From Rhea pennata (Eukaryota > Chordata > Aves > Rheiformes > Rheidae), in assembly GCF_028389875.1 (NCBI RefSeq), contig NC_084675.1, positions 22,406,412 to 22,470,411 of the forward strand: DNA of 64,000 nucleotides, given 5' to 3'. Position 1 is the first letter of the stretch. Every line of letters starts with the position of its first letter. The position numbers were made by a program, and so were the translations under genes. This document shows positions 10,801 through 22,096 of the stretch, piece by piece. The notes below the pieces were generated by a model. That model searched no databases. It was not told the DNA's origin and saw nothing but the letters and a program-made list of their open reading frames with translations.

Positions 10801-13800
10801 ACAGACAGCAAGTGACATCCTTTTCCCTGGCATCACAGCAGCAGGGCCAGGAACCACATCAGTGGCTAGCACACATCAGCATCCAAATGAAGCTGCGCCC
10901 ACCTGGGAGAGGGCAGCTCCTTCACAAGCTTTACCTTCTTGCTGCAGCCTCTGCAAGGAGCCTTGTAGGACGACAGCTGTTTCTCCACATTGGAGGCCTT
11001 CTCTACCTTCTTGGGGTCGAAGGGCATGCGGCAGAGCGGGCACAGTGGAGAGGGCACTTGGAGGCAGGGCTGCAGGCACTCTCCACAAAACCTAGGGGCA
11101 CAGAGAGCAGTGTCGAGCGCCTCGGTGGGAACCAACGTTGTCCCAGCCCAGGAGAGTCAGGAGCAAGACGCTGGCCCTGGGGCAGGGCATTGGCCCTGCT
11201 GTGCACCTGCATCCAGGGAATCTTGCTTGCCTTGGGCTGCGCTCCCTAGCAGGATCCAGGACAGATTTGAGGACACTCAGAGGAGCCTTAACCACAGAGG
11301 AAACAGCAGAGCCTGCACTGGAGGGTGTGGAATCAGCTGTCCCACCTGGATCCTTCCCATGGGTGTAACGGGCTCAATGTCCACTGCGTTCATCTGTCTC
11401 TGGCCATGCATACCCTATCCACATTGCTGACCTCGGCATCCCAGTAGCTCCCAGATGCCCCAGGGGCTTCTTCTTACAGCCATCCCCACTGACTCACAGC
11501 ACTGTCAGACTACAGGGCAGCCCCAACACCGAAGATTAAATACCTCTGAGACAGATACTGGGAGTGATCAGACAGAGCAGGTGGCTTGGCACTGGGTATA
11601 AGGACGCCAGGCTCAGCCCAAATCTCACGTCCTTTCACACGCCCCGTGGAGAAGGAGCCACTCTGCAGGAGTGGAGCTCTCTGCTGCGTGCCCTCCAAGT
11701 CCTCCTCCACACACACACACCAAACAGTGACCTGTACACATCTGGGACAGAGTCACGGTGCACAGATAAAGCCCCTGCCTGGAGACCCACGGCCAGACAC
11801 TGAGAGCTGCTCACGTGCCTGGGTTGTGAGTGGAGGGACAGATTAAATGGAGCCAAACAATAACCAGTGCCAAACATCCAGGCTGCATAGGAATAAAGCA
11901 AGTGGGTGAGCTACAGATTTACGGCCTGGCTCACTTCCTCTCAAGGTCCTTATGCCTGCAGGAGCAGAGATGAGAAATCAAAGTAGCAGAGAGGAAACAC
12001 AGCGAAGCCACCCTCAGGGCTGGCAGCACACAGAGAGGAGGGAGCAGGCTGCCTCTCCAGCACAGAGCAACGTGCTCAGAGCCCAGCAGCTCCAACCAGG
12101 TGGGTCTGGCGCACTCACGTTTCCCCTTTGCTCAGCTGTAAAGGGAAGCACTGCTGAGATGGAGCAAAGCAGCGGCCTGAGTTGAAACCACCAAAATCCC
12201 ACCTGGCACCCCAGACAGGGGCAAGAGCTCAGATTCCTGCACCAGTGCTGATGCTGCTCTGAATCCGCCCTGTAGGACAAGCACCAGCAAGTCCAAACTG
12301 AGGGCACATGCCTTGGACCTGCTCGGACCGGGCAGCACAACCCTGCAGGAACCTCCTCCACCTCCTTCTTCCATGTGAACACCACACCAGGAGGCCAAGC
12401 CTCCTCCCTGGGCACTACGGAAGGTGGCCTGAGAGCTCTCTTCCACCCATGGTCTGTGGACGCCTCCACAGTCCCACAGCGAGGCAAACAGATTTGGCCC
12501 TCACAAAGTAAACAACTTCAGCCTCTGCCCAAAGGGGTCACAGCCACGATGGGCCACCACTGGGGTCACGGCGAGCCAATATCCCCTTGTCACCCACAGC
12601 AGTTCCAGCCACAAAAGAGGTGTCAGGGCAGCGTTCGCATGGAGTAGGAACCTGTGGGAAATACTGCTCCTGCCTTCATCATCCGCACAGAGCCACATCC
12701 ACAGACAGATCTGAGGCCCACCATCAGCATGGTTGCTGATACCCACCTGCAGATGAAATCTCTCTTACAAAGCCTGGGAGAACCACTAGGGGTTTCACAT
12801 AGACCAATACTTCGAGTCAGCCAAGATCTAAACCTCTTTGTGCTGTTCCCTGGCCTGCAGGAAGCGCAGTCACACCATCCTCGTCCCCTCCACCTACCAA
12901 TTGCCCTTACAAATCCATGTCACCTAGAACCAGGGTACAAAATGCTGCTCAATCTCTACAGCCGCACTGGGACCAGGCACAGGAACACAGTCACCACCTT
13001 GTCCCTGACTCTCCACACGAGCAATGACTAAGCCCTTCCCAATGCAGATCTCTCCTTCAAGGGGTTCCCAGGTGGCCTCCTAACACACTTAGAGCTGCAC
13101 CATCATGCAGTGGCCGAGGAGCCATGCAAGGCTACAGCTTGCAAGAGGGAAGTCATTGCAGCTCCCTGACCTCACTCCACCACCCAAGTGGGCTGAGGGT
13201 TGCCCTCAATCCCAAATGATTCGGAGTTGAGAAAGAGCCAGATCTCAATGCGAGAACAAGTTGTCTCAGATATCAGCTTTGAAAGAGAAATTGAGGAGCC
13301 ATCACTGAAAGTTTTCCTTTTTGTCTCTAGAACGAGCAGCTGGAGTGGGGCTGCAAAGCTGCCATCAGCACCTACAACCTCCTTGTCCCCAGCCAGCTAC
13401 CCACAGCCAAGCTCCTGGTTGGCACCAAGGTCCCAGGTTGCACAGGCAAACCCCAGCTCCCACGCAGTAGGACTCCAAGATCTCCTGACCCTTTTCCAGC
13501 CTCAGTAACCTTCTCCCGGCATACCAAGGGACCAGAGGAGCAGGGCACAGCTCAAACCCAGCTTGGCCAACGTGTGATCTGGCCTTGGGTGGCCCAGATG
13601 CTCACAGAGTGGGCTCCAGGCAGGATTTCCATCCAGGCGAGACCACAGTGGCTCTGCCAGGGAAAGGGTGTCGGGGGCTGGGCAGAGTTTGGGGGAGATC
13701 CTCCCACCATGAGCTCCGGGGGGCACCCCTCTGCTTCCCCATCGACTCCAGGGTAGGGACAGGGTGACAGCCCAGCACCTGGGCGGCTCTTGTGGAGGGA

Positions 13801-14563
13801 AACAGAGGGTGCTCAGAGCAAAGAGGATCTTTGGATGCACCCCACAGTGAGAAGCCCCACTGTGGGGGCCAGGAACCCAGGTCCTGTCTGCAGGATGAAA
13901 AGAAGAGGTCCTGGTCGGGGGAGCATATGGGGGGCCTCAGCCACAGGACAGGGACCCCGGGGCCAGTAGGTCCCCACTTCGTAGGAAGGGGGCAGGGATG
14001 GGGGGCAGAGGCCGGCTGGGGAAAGGCCTCCAGCCCTCCAGTGTGACCCGGCGCCAATGCAGGAACGGGGGATAGGAAGAGGGTCCCGGCAGCGGCGGGG
14101 GGAAGGCGGCAGGACGGGAGCCCAGGTACTGGCGCGGGAGGCCGACCCAGCTCGGTGCGGGACGGGACGGGCAGACCCGGTACCGGCTGAGGGGCAGGAC
14201 AGGGGTCCCGGTACCGACTGCAAGAGAGCGGGGCGGTCCCGGGCGAGGGGCAAGAGAGTGGGGGGCCCAGTCCAGGGGCGAGAGCGGGGCGGGGGGTCGC
14301 GGTCCCCGTCCGGGATGGGGCGGGGGGGGGGGAAGAAGTCGCAGGGGTCGCGGCGCCCGCCCGCCCCCCCCCCGGGCCCGGCCTCACGTGTGGCCGCAGC
14401 CCGCGATGCCGACGGCGCGGTGATAGACCTCCAGGCAGATGGGGCAGCTGAACTGCGCCTCCAGCGCCTCGGCGGCGGGGCCGGCGGGCGGCGGCGGCCG
14501 GGGGGACCCGCCCGGGGCCTGCGGCCGCTGCGCCGCCGCCGCCACCAGCAGGCTGCGGAACAT
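7830..14563 (-). CDS. RNF166: RNF166, RING E3 ubiquitin ligase (6 exons, 244 aa)
   Basis: E3 ubiquitin ligase of the RNF114/RNF125/RNF138/RNF166 family, linked in mammals to innate signalling and xenophagy. Coding exons, in order: 14388-14563, 10935-11091, 9780-9892, 9338-9452, 8597-8704 and 7830-7895, all with GT-AG borders and matching phases. The start is the ATG at 14563 in a GCC-rich context, giving [11 protein letters not shown]3HC4 RING ([28 protein letters not shown]) spans the exon 1/2 join at about residues 39-85. A C2HC finger (CRGC, HISSC) follows, then zinc-finger-like CPYCGARN and [10 protein letters not shown] segments. A C-terminal ubiquitin-interacting motif ([17 protein letters not shown]) ends the protein. 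Human RNF166 is 237 residues, and the extra length here is in the Pro/Gly-rich N-terminus. It shares a bidirectional promoter with CTU2. Intron 1 (11092-14387) is the longest and shows nothing else recognisable. Confidence 0.97.
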
Positions 14564-14700
14564 GGCGGCGGCGGGGCGGAGGGAGGCGGGGGGGGGGGGG
14601 AACGGGGTGCGCGCGGCCTCTGTGGCGTCACCGCGCCGGCGCTGACGCGTGACGTCACGGCGGCGCGCCGCGAGCGGCGCGGGAGCGGCGCGGGGTCGGC
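14564..14700. promoter_or_regulatory. bidirectional RNF166/CTU2 promoter with CRE
   Basis: Only 137 bp separate the RNF166 start codon (minus, 14563) from the CTU2 start codon (plus, 14701). The interval is a CpG island without a TATA box. It holds a perfect palindromic CRE, TGACGTCA, at 14650-14657, preceded by a CGTCA half site near 14625. The CRE lies close to the CTU2 ATG, so CTU2 must start within it or just downstream, or its 5' UTR is very short. Confidence 0.8.
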
Positions 14701-17700
14701 ATGTGCCAGGCGCGGGAGGACTACGGGCGGCGCGGGCCGGGGCGGCGAGCCCCGCCCCCCAGGTGGGAGCCCCGCCCCCCAGGTGGGAGCCCCGCCCCCT
14801 GCAGGCCCCGGGGGAGCGGGACTGCCCCCCCCCCCCCCCAGACCGGCACCGGGACCGACCCCCGGGAGGAACGGGACTGCCCCCCCCCCCCCCGACCGGC
14901 ACCGGCACCGACCCCCGGGGTAGTGGGACTGCCTCCCCTCCCGGGACCGGCACCGGGACCGACCCCCGGGAGGAACAGGACTGCCCCCCCCTCCCCGGAC
15001 CGGGACCGGGACCGACCCCCGGGGGAAACGGGACTGCCCCCCCCGGACCGGCACCGGCACCGACCCCCGGGGTAGTGAGACTGCCTCCCCTCCCGGGACC
15101 GGGACCGGGACCGACCCCCGGGAGGAACAGGACTGCCCCCCCCTCCCCGGACCGGGACCGGGACCGACCCCCGGGGGAAACGGGACTGCCCCCCCCGGAC
15201 CGGCACCGGCACCGGTCCCCGGGGTAGTGGGACTGCCTCCCCTCCCGGGACCGGCACCGGGACCGACCCCCGGGAGGAACAGGACTGCCCCCCCCTCCCC
15301 GGACCGGGACCGGGACCGACCCCCGGGGGAAACGGGACTGCCCCCCCCTCCCCGGACCAGGACCGGGACCGACCCCCGGGGGAAACGGGACTGCTCCCCC
15401 TCCCCGGACCGGCACCGGCACCGGCACCGGTCCCCGGGGTAGTGGGACTGCCTCCCCTCCCGGGACCGGCACCAGGACCGACCCTCGGGGGGAACGGGGC
15501 TGTCCCCTCCCCTGGACTGGCACCGGGACCGATCCCCGGGGGGAGCAGGACTGCCACCACCAGGACCAGGCCCAACCCCCGGGGGAACCGGGACTGACCC
15601 CCGGGAGACCAGCACTGCCGTCCCCTGGGACTGGAACCGGGACTGGCCCTGGGGGGACCGGGACTGACCCCGTCCCCGTCCCTAGCCCCTCCCGGAATGG
15701 ACCTGGGACTGATTCCTGGGAATGCCCCAGGAGGGCCAGCACTGGGAGCGACCCCGAGACTGACCCCTGGGACTGACTCTGGGGGGATCAGGGCCAGGAC
15801 TGACCCCCCAAGGGGACTGGGACTGCCCCCCCCGCCCCGGGACTGACCCCCAGAACTGACCCTCCAGGGGAGACTGGCACCGGGACTGATCCTCTGGGAA
15901 GGGTCCGGGACCCAGTACTGCCCCCTCCACCCCGGGATGGGACCGGAGGGGTCAAGGATTGCCGAGGTGGGGGGAGGGCGGGGGGTTGGTTTTGGGTCTG
16001 GGGTCTCGGTGACACCTCTCCTGCCAGCTCGCCGCGGGCCTGCGTGAAGTGCAAGGAGGGCTCTGCCGCCGTGGTCATCCGCCTCGGGGACGCCTTCTGC
16101 CGGTGAGGACCCCGGGGGCGGGGGGGACGGGGACGGGGCGGCGGGGGGGGGGGTCCTGCCGTGGCTCAGCCCCCGCCCCGGCTGCACCCCCGCAGGGCCT
16201 GTTTCCGGGAATACTTCGTGCACAAGTTTCGGGCCGTGCTGGGCAAGAACCGCGTCATCTTCCCGGGCGAGAAGGTAGCAAGATGTTGGAGGGGGGGGGG
16301 AGGGTGGCGAGCCGGGCCGCGGTGCCAGCGTCTCCTTCTCTGTCCCTCTCCTGCCGCAGGTGCTGCTGGCGCTCTCCGGCGGGCCGGCATCCAGCGCCAT
16401 GCTCCGGCAGGTCCAGGAGGTGAGCGCGGGCACGCGGCGGGGGGAATCCGTGGCCACGAGGCCGCGGGAACCGGCGCCGGAGGGCTTTGCCTCCTCCCCG
16501 GCACCCTCCGGCGCCGGTTCCCGCGGCCTCGCGGTGTCAGGAGTGGCACTGCCGGGCTCATCTCCCCGTCCTCCTGCCAGGGGCTGAGCCGGGAGACGGC
16601 CAAGAGGCTCCGCTTCGTCCCCGGCCTCGTCTACGTTGACGGTACGGGGACCCTGCCGGCTCCTGGCCCCTCACGAGCAGCAGTGCCCGGAGCGGAGGCT
16701 GGCACCGGGGGGTGGGGGGGGTTGCCAGCCCCTTTCCGCTGATCCGCGGGGATGTGCCGCTCCGGGTGGGTCGGGATGGGTGCTGCCCGCGGGGAGGGTG
16801 ACACGGCACCGCTGTGTTTCCTGCGCAGAGGGAGCCGTGTGCGGGCAGAGCCCGGCGCAGCGGGAGGAGAGCCTGGCCCGCGTGGAGGCCATCCTGCAGG
16901 CCACAGGCTTCCCCTACCACCTGGCCCACCTGGAGCAGGTAGGGAGCCGCCCCGGGGGGGTGTGGGGCGGCGGAGAGCCCGCCTGGGCTGGGAGCACGGT
17001 GCCCCACGGTGCATGATTGCCCTAAACCCCGCTGGAAATTATCCAGCTGCCGCGGAGGTCCTTGCTTTGCACCCCGTGTTGGCGCCCGCCTTCCCGCAGC
17101 TGCCGCAGCCTCCCCCAGCCCGGCGCCCATCTCTGCCCCCCTCCCCAGGCCTTCGACCTGCCCGGCTCCGTCCTCCGGCGGGGGCCGCGGGGCGGCAGCA
17201 AGCCCTGCCCCAGTTACAAGGAGGCCGTGGAGGACTTCATCCAGCAGCAGCGGCAGGCGGCGGCGGACGGCGGCGGAGCTGCCTCCGACGGAGCCGCCTC
17301 CCTGCCCCGGCGCCCGGCCCAGCTCCGCACCCAGGACGTGCCTGAGCCTGCCGGAGGGGAGCCGGCAGCCCCCGGTGCCCGGCTGCCCGCCGCAGCCCGC
17401 ACCGAGGAGCTGCTCCGGCTTTTTGAGGACGCAGAGACCTTGACGGCTAAGGAGGAGCTGCTGCAGATGCTGCGGTGAGCGGGGGGTCCCGGCCCCTGCG
17501 CTGGCCTGCCCCACACCTGGCTGTGGCTCCGTGGGCATGAGCGGGAATTGCTCTGTCCCTCCAGGACGCACCTCATCCTGCACACGGCCAGGACCCAGGG
17601 ATACACCAAGGTCATGATGGGGGACAGCTGCACGCGTGTGGCCATCAAGCTCCTGACCAACCTGGCCCTGGGCCGTGGCGCCTTCCTCGCCATGGACACG

Positions 17701-19311
17701 GTGAGTGACCACACACCCTTGGTCCTGTCCCCGTGATGCCACAGTGGTGCCTGGCACAGCCTGGTGACAGCTGTCCCTCCCTGGGGCGGGGGACAAGCTC
17801 CAAGGGGCCATGCTGTGGCCTGCTGGCAAAGAGAGAAGGGGCAGTATGGACTTGTTCCAGACCCTGTTGCGTCCCTCCTTGGAGGTCGTGCATGGCTCAG
17901 AGCCACTGCTGCAGGGCCTGGGGGCTGCGGGCCCATGCCACGGATCCTGCTGTCCCTCAGCACCCACTCCCACCCACGCAGGGCTTCATGGACACCCGTC
18001 ACGGCGACGTGGCCGTGGTGCGGCCCATGCGGGAGTACATGGCCAAGGAGATCGCCTTCTACAACCACTTCTTTGGCGTCCCCACCGTCATCACGCCGGC
18101 CCTCCGAGCCAAGGTAAGGGTGTCCCCCGGGCACCCTGGGGGCCCAGCCGGGCTCTTCAGGGCTACAGAAGCTGGGGGGGCCTCCAGAGGGGCACAGCTG
18201 TCTGCACCCCGTTGTGCCCTGCCCTCTGCTCGCTCCCCCAGCGCCGCGAGAAGACCAGCATCCACCGCCTGATGGAGGACTTCCTCCTGGGGCTGCAGGC
18301 AGAGTTCCCCTCCACCATCAGCACCGTGTACCGGTGAGGCCTTGCCCCATCCTGCGCACGCACGGGACTGTGCACGCCCTGCGGGGACAGGGGCGGGTGG
18401 CACGGAGAGGGGAGCGCCCCGGGGAACCGAGGCTGTCCGCCGCTCACCGGTCCGTCCTCTGGCTGCAGGACGGGCGAGAAGCTGAGCACGGCTCCCGCGG
18501 AGGCCAGCTCGGAGCCGGGCGCCGAGCCCCAGCGCTGCCTGCTGTGCCTGTGCGCCCTGGACACCCTCGCGGGTGAGTGGGGACCGTGGCGGGGACGCGG
18601 GCGGGTGGCACGGGGGCAACCGTGGGCCCCGAGCTCCCGGCTGCCTTCGGGCTCTCGCAGAGGAGGACTTGGCCCTGGAGCCCACCCTGATCGCAGAGGA
18701 GGCGGCGCAGAGGCCGCAGGAGCCGGCCGGGGACGGCTGCTGCCGGAGCTCTCCGATGCCGGGGTGAGGTGCCACGGACAGCACCGGCGCTGCACGGGGA
18801 CCGGGGGGACTCGGCCACCCGCTCAGCGCCGTCTCTCTCCGCAGGGCCGAGAGCAGAGCTGCCTTCCTGCCACTGCTCTGCTACAGCTGCCGGCTCACCT
18901 TCAAGGAAATGGTAAGGTGCTGCCGGGCGCGGGGCTGCTCCGCCTCCTCCTGCGGGAGCCGCGCGGGTCCCCGCGGGGGACGGGACGCGGGTCCCCGCAG
19001 GGGGATGGGACGCGTGCCCCCTGTCCCTGCCCGCCCAGCGCGGCCCCTCTCCCTCCCGCAGGGCCGCCCGGACACGCTGCCACCCTACGTGCGCTCGGAG
19101 GCCCAGCGCAGGAGCCGCAGGTGCCGCGGGGACACCGGGGCGCTCCTCTGTGCCGGACCAGCACCGGCTGCGCCCCGTGACGGGCCGGCGCCTGGCACAG
19201 CCGGCTGGACCCTCAAGGGGGGGGTTTGTCCCTTCCAGGGCTGAGATGAAGCAGCAGATCCAGGAGTTCCTGCTGGAGGATGATGACGATGAGGACCCCA
19301 GCGAGAGCTGA
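14701..19311 (+). CDS. CTU2: CTU2, cytoplasmic tRNA 2-thiolation subunit 2 (15 exons, 512 aa)
   Basis: Partner of CTU1 (Ncs6/Ncs2 in yeast) in the URM1-dependent thiolation of wobble U34 in cytosolic tRNA-Lys, -Glu and -Gln. Exons: 14701-14762, 16028-16102, 16196-16274, 16360-16419, 16581-16641, 16829-16938, 17149-17474, 17565-17700, 17982-18113, 18242-18333, 18469-18572, 18661-18763, 18845-18911, 19062-19120 and 19239-19311. The phase is maintained throughout, giving 512 residues against 515 in human. Diagnostic parts are the N-terminal MCQAREDYG, the CVKC...CRACF cysteine pair, the PP-loop-like LALSGGPASS (near residue 75), GDSCTRVAIKL, CLLCLCALD and LCYSCRLTF cysteine pairs, and an acidic C-terminal tail ending in tandem TGA codons. 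CTU2 is normally viewed as the less catalytic partner of CTU1. The 5' splice site of exon 1 is tandemly duplicated. Confidence 0.97.
14748..14799 (+). repeat. duplicated 20-bp unit carrying the CTU2 exon 1 splice donor
   Basis: A 20-bp C-rich unit ending in CAG|GTGGGAG occurs about 2.5 times. It creates identical donor sites with GT at 14763 and 14783. The first donor joins exon 2 in frame. The second would add 20 nt and shift the frame. Confidence 0.85.
14800..15620. repeat. C-rich minisatellite filling CTU2 intron 1
   Basis: Tandem units of about 47-56 bp are built from (ACCGGG/ACCGGC)n, GACCCCCGGG, GGAACGGGACTG and a C run of 6-14. GACTG recurs at 14819, 14875, 14927, 14979, 15032, 15079, 15131 and onward, and the units become ragged after about 15,480. 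On the minus strand the C runs are G runs, so G-quadruplex potential is high. Long antisense open frames (up to 600 codons) cross the array only because the repeat lacks stops. Confidence 0.9.
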
Positions 19312-19713
19312 TGAGCCTGGCCCCGGTTTTGCCTCCTGCTGGGGACAAGGGTCCTGGGGACGGGCCCCCTGTCCCTCTGGGAGCCTGGCAGGGCACGGTC
19401 CCACCGCTGGGGACAGCCGTGGGGACACGGCGCCTGTGCCCCAGGCTGCGCTCACCAGCACGCCTCGTAGGGTGGCGAGGGACCAGAGCCAAGGCTCGGG
19501 GACTTGCTGGAGCACCCACGGTGACACCTGGTGCCCAGGCAGCTGCTTTTAAACCCAATTTAAACGATTTGGTCAGCAGCAGGGGGGTCAGAGAGAGCCT
19601 CCTGGCCCCAGCTGTGCTCAGCCCACGGCTGCCAGGGCGGCCCTGGTCCCACCAAGCGAGCCCCCCACTCCCAGCCCCAGGAGCGCGTGAACCGGGGAGG
19701 CCTCAGCTTTACT

Positions 19714-19719
19714 TTTATT
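19714..19719 (-). terminator. PIEZO1 poly(A) signal
   Basis: TTTATT on the plus strand gives AATAAA on the minus strand, about 600 bp after the PIEZO1 stop codon. It lies 13 bp from the oppositely oriented CTU2 signal. Confidence 0.75.
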
Positions 19720-19732
19720 ATATATCTGTATA

Positions 19733-19738
19733 AATAAA
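19733..19738 (+). terminator. CTU2 poly(A) signal
   Basis: Canonical AATAAA about 420 bp after the CTU2 stop, the only clear plus-strand signal in the interval. Confidence 0.85.
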
Positions 19739-20315
19739 CCATTTGAATTAAAAAAAAAAAAAGTCTACAGTCCAGCTGGAGGTGCGAGGCACCGCTGCTG
19801 GGGCAGCCAGCAGCCCAGCGCCCGCCGGCGCTGCGGGGCCGCAAGCCCCAGGGCGCTATTGCTTCGAGTTCAATGTGGCTGTGGGGCAGGGCTGGGGAGG
19901 GGGCTCGGCGGGCACGGGGCCAGCGCTGCCCCCCCCCCCGCCTGCCCGGGGCCCTGGCGAGGAAGGCACGTCGTGGTCTCCGCGGGGCGGGGGCACGGGC
20001 GCTGCCGTCCCCGTGCCAGAGGGGGGGGGGGGAGCAGGCCGGACAGCTTGAAAGCGACATTTAAGAAAAATACCCTCCTTAAAAGCAGGAGTCCGGGCTC
20101 CCCTACGCGTGCCGGCCCGCACCGCACGGCGACCGGAGGGGCTGGTGGCTCCATCCCGCAGCCGTGGGGACACGCAGCGGCCCTTGGGGCCCCCCCCCCC
20201 AGCGGGGCTGCTGGCTTAAGGCATTGGCGGTGACGTCCCTGGGAGGGGACCGCGGCAGGGCTGGTGCTGGGGCACCCGCCGGCTGCAGCGGCGGCCGGTC
20301 CCCCCCCCCCTCCTC

Positions 20316-22096
20316 TTACTCCTTCTCTCGTGTCCACTTGATCATGGTCTCGGGCGAGCGGTAGAGGAAGATGAGTTTGGCGTAGAGCTCCTCCTCCAGC
20401 TCCAGCTCGCCCGTCTCCCGCACGAGGAAGATGTCCTGGCACAGCTTGAGGATGCGGTCCACGCAGGGCAGCTCCTCGAACATGATGGAGTGCGAGATCT
20501 CGCTGAAGAAGCCGCGCACGAACTTCCCGATCACCAGCACGATGGAGACGTAGAGCCCCATGATCCTGCAACGGGGCCGCGATGAGCGCGCGGGGCTGCC
20601 TTCGGCCTCGCCGCCCCGGCACCCTCCTCCGCGTGCCCAGTCCCGGCGGGGCAGCCGGCGTGCCGCGGGCACCCCGCCCCAGCCCGCCGCTAGCCCCACG
20701 CACCCGTAGCCGGCCAGGAAGCCCAGGCTGGGCGGGCTGACTTTGTCGTTGAAGATGACCATGGGCAGGATGTTGCCGTCGCGCGGCGGCGCGTCCTTCA
20801 GCCGCACCACCCACCACTCCAGGAAGCTGTCGCTGCCGCGGCCCGAGCCCACGCGCTCCCGCTTCAGCTGCACCTCCACGTCCAGGTAGCTGTCCTCCCC
20901 GTCTGCGGCAGGCGCGGGGCCGTCAGGGACCGCGGGGGCCCGCGGCGGCCCGGCGCCCTCCGCCGCGCCCGCGTGCCGAGCGGGCGGTCCGGCACCCACC
21001 TGGCAGCAGCTGCTTCACGGGGTTGGCCTCAGGGCCGTTGGGCGCGCGGATGTACTTGGGGAAGAGCTTCGGCACTTGCCTGCAACAGAGCGCGGCTGAG
21101 CGCGGAGAGCCGCCGAGGGGCCCGGGCCAGCCCCCCACGCCGCCCGCCCGCCGCCCCGGCGCGCCCGGCCGCACTCACACGGGGGTGTTGCGGGTGCCCT
21201 GCAGCAGCTCGGCGAGCTCCGCGCGCTCGGGAGCGCCGGGCTGCAGGTCGGTGGTGTGCTTGTCGAAGGTGTGCTCCACCGTGCCGCCCTTGCCCAGGTC
21301 CCTGCGGGCAGAGCGGGCGCTGAGCGGGGCCGGGGCGCAGGGGCCGGCTGCCCCACGCCCCATACCCCGTGCCCCGTGCCCCGTGCCCCACGCCCCGCCG
21401 CTACCTCTGGAAGGTCCAGGTGAGGCGCAGGGTGATGTCGGAGGAGCCGTTCTGCAGCTCCCGCCGCATCTGCTCCCGGCTCGGCGGGCTGATGCTCCAG
21501 AGCGAGCCCGAGCTGCCCTCGATGCGGGCCGTGACGATGTCCTCGTAGCTGTACAGCGTGATGAACTGCATGGCCACCTGGGCGCGAGGCACGGGGCACA
21601 GCTCAGCCCCCGGCACGCGCGGCTCTGCCCCCGGCGCCCGGCTCGGGCGCCCGCGCGCGTGCAGCAAGGGTTTGAGGGGTGCTTTACCGGCTGCCTCTCA
21701 AACTCGTTCGTCAGGGCTTCGTAGTCCTGGGGGGTGAACGGCTGGATCGACTGCTGCTGGGCGCTCATGGTGAACAGCGGCTGCGGGGGTACAGGGGTGG
21801 GGTGGCATCAGCCCGAGGGGCCCAGGCGTCCGGGCTCGGAGCCGCAGCCCCAGGAGCCCGGCGGGGCATGGCCACCGTCCTGCGGTGCCTGGCCTGGTGT
21901 CCTCACCTCATACCCCCCCAGCTTGAGCGTGACGGTGACGTCGATGGGGTGGTTCACAACGCCCACCACGGAGCGCACCAGCGACATGAAGAGCAGCGGG
22001 AACCAGATGATGGCCACGAGGAAGAGGATGATGAGGCCCCCCATGCCGTACTTCACAATCTTCTTCTTCTTCTGCCCTTTGGGCTGCGGGTACTTC
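20316..22096 (-). other. PIEZO1 pore module: outer helix, cap, inner helix, C-terminal domain
   Basis: Exons are approximately 21907-22096 (KYPQPKGQKKKKIVKYGMGG, then the outer helix LIILFLVAIIWFPLLFMSLV), 21688-21780 (PLFTMSAQQQSIQPF), 21405-21580, 21180-21303, 20998-21080 and 20704-20904 (extracellular cap, with PKYIRAPNGPEANPVK), and 20316-20566 (inner helix GLYVSIVLVIGKFVRGFF, then FEELPCVDR and the C-terminal domain). The Glu pair in FEELPCVDR matches mammalian residues implicated in conduction. This is the most conserved part of the gene. Confidence 0.93.

Larger units (their letters stand above)
19312..19755 (+). other. CTU2 3' UTR
   Basis: The stretch runs from the CTU2 stop to just after the plus-strand AATAAA at 19733-19738. 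A genomic A run follows at about 19,749-19,761. No other feature was seen. Confidence 0.7.
19695..20315 (-). other. PIEZO1 3' UTR
   Basis: GC-rich, with C runs near 19,930 and 20,190-20,310 and a G run near 20,025. No coding exon. The end is set by the minus-strand AATAAA at 19714-19719. Confidence 0.65.

Noticed and set aside
13813-15742. Antisense open frames of 450-600 codons across CTU2 intron 1 rich in GSVPVPV/GGRSR repeats
   Set aside because: They arise because the C-rich minisatellite lacks stop codons in several frames. They have no conserved domain and overlap the RNF166/CTU2 promoter.
19740-19763. A run after CTU2 as the tail of a retrocopy
   Set aside because: It directly follows the native CTU2 AATAAA, and CTU2 here has introns. 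The run is a genomic A tract at the gene's own 3' end.
20316-22096. PIEZO2 rather than PIEZO1
   Set aside because: Gene order (CTU2-PIEZO1-CDT1) and closer likeness to PIEZO1 throughout, including the start MERRVLCAGLYWLLLP and the end TMIKWTREKE.
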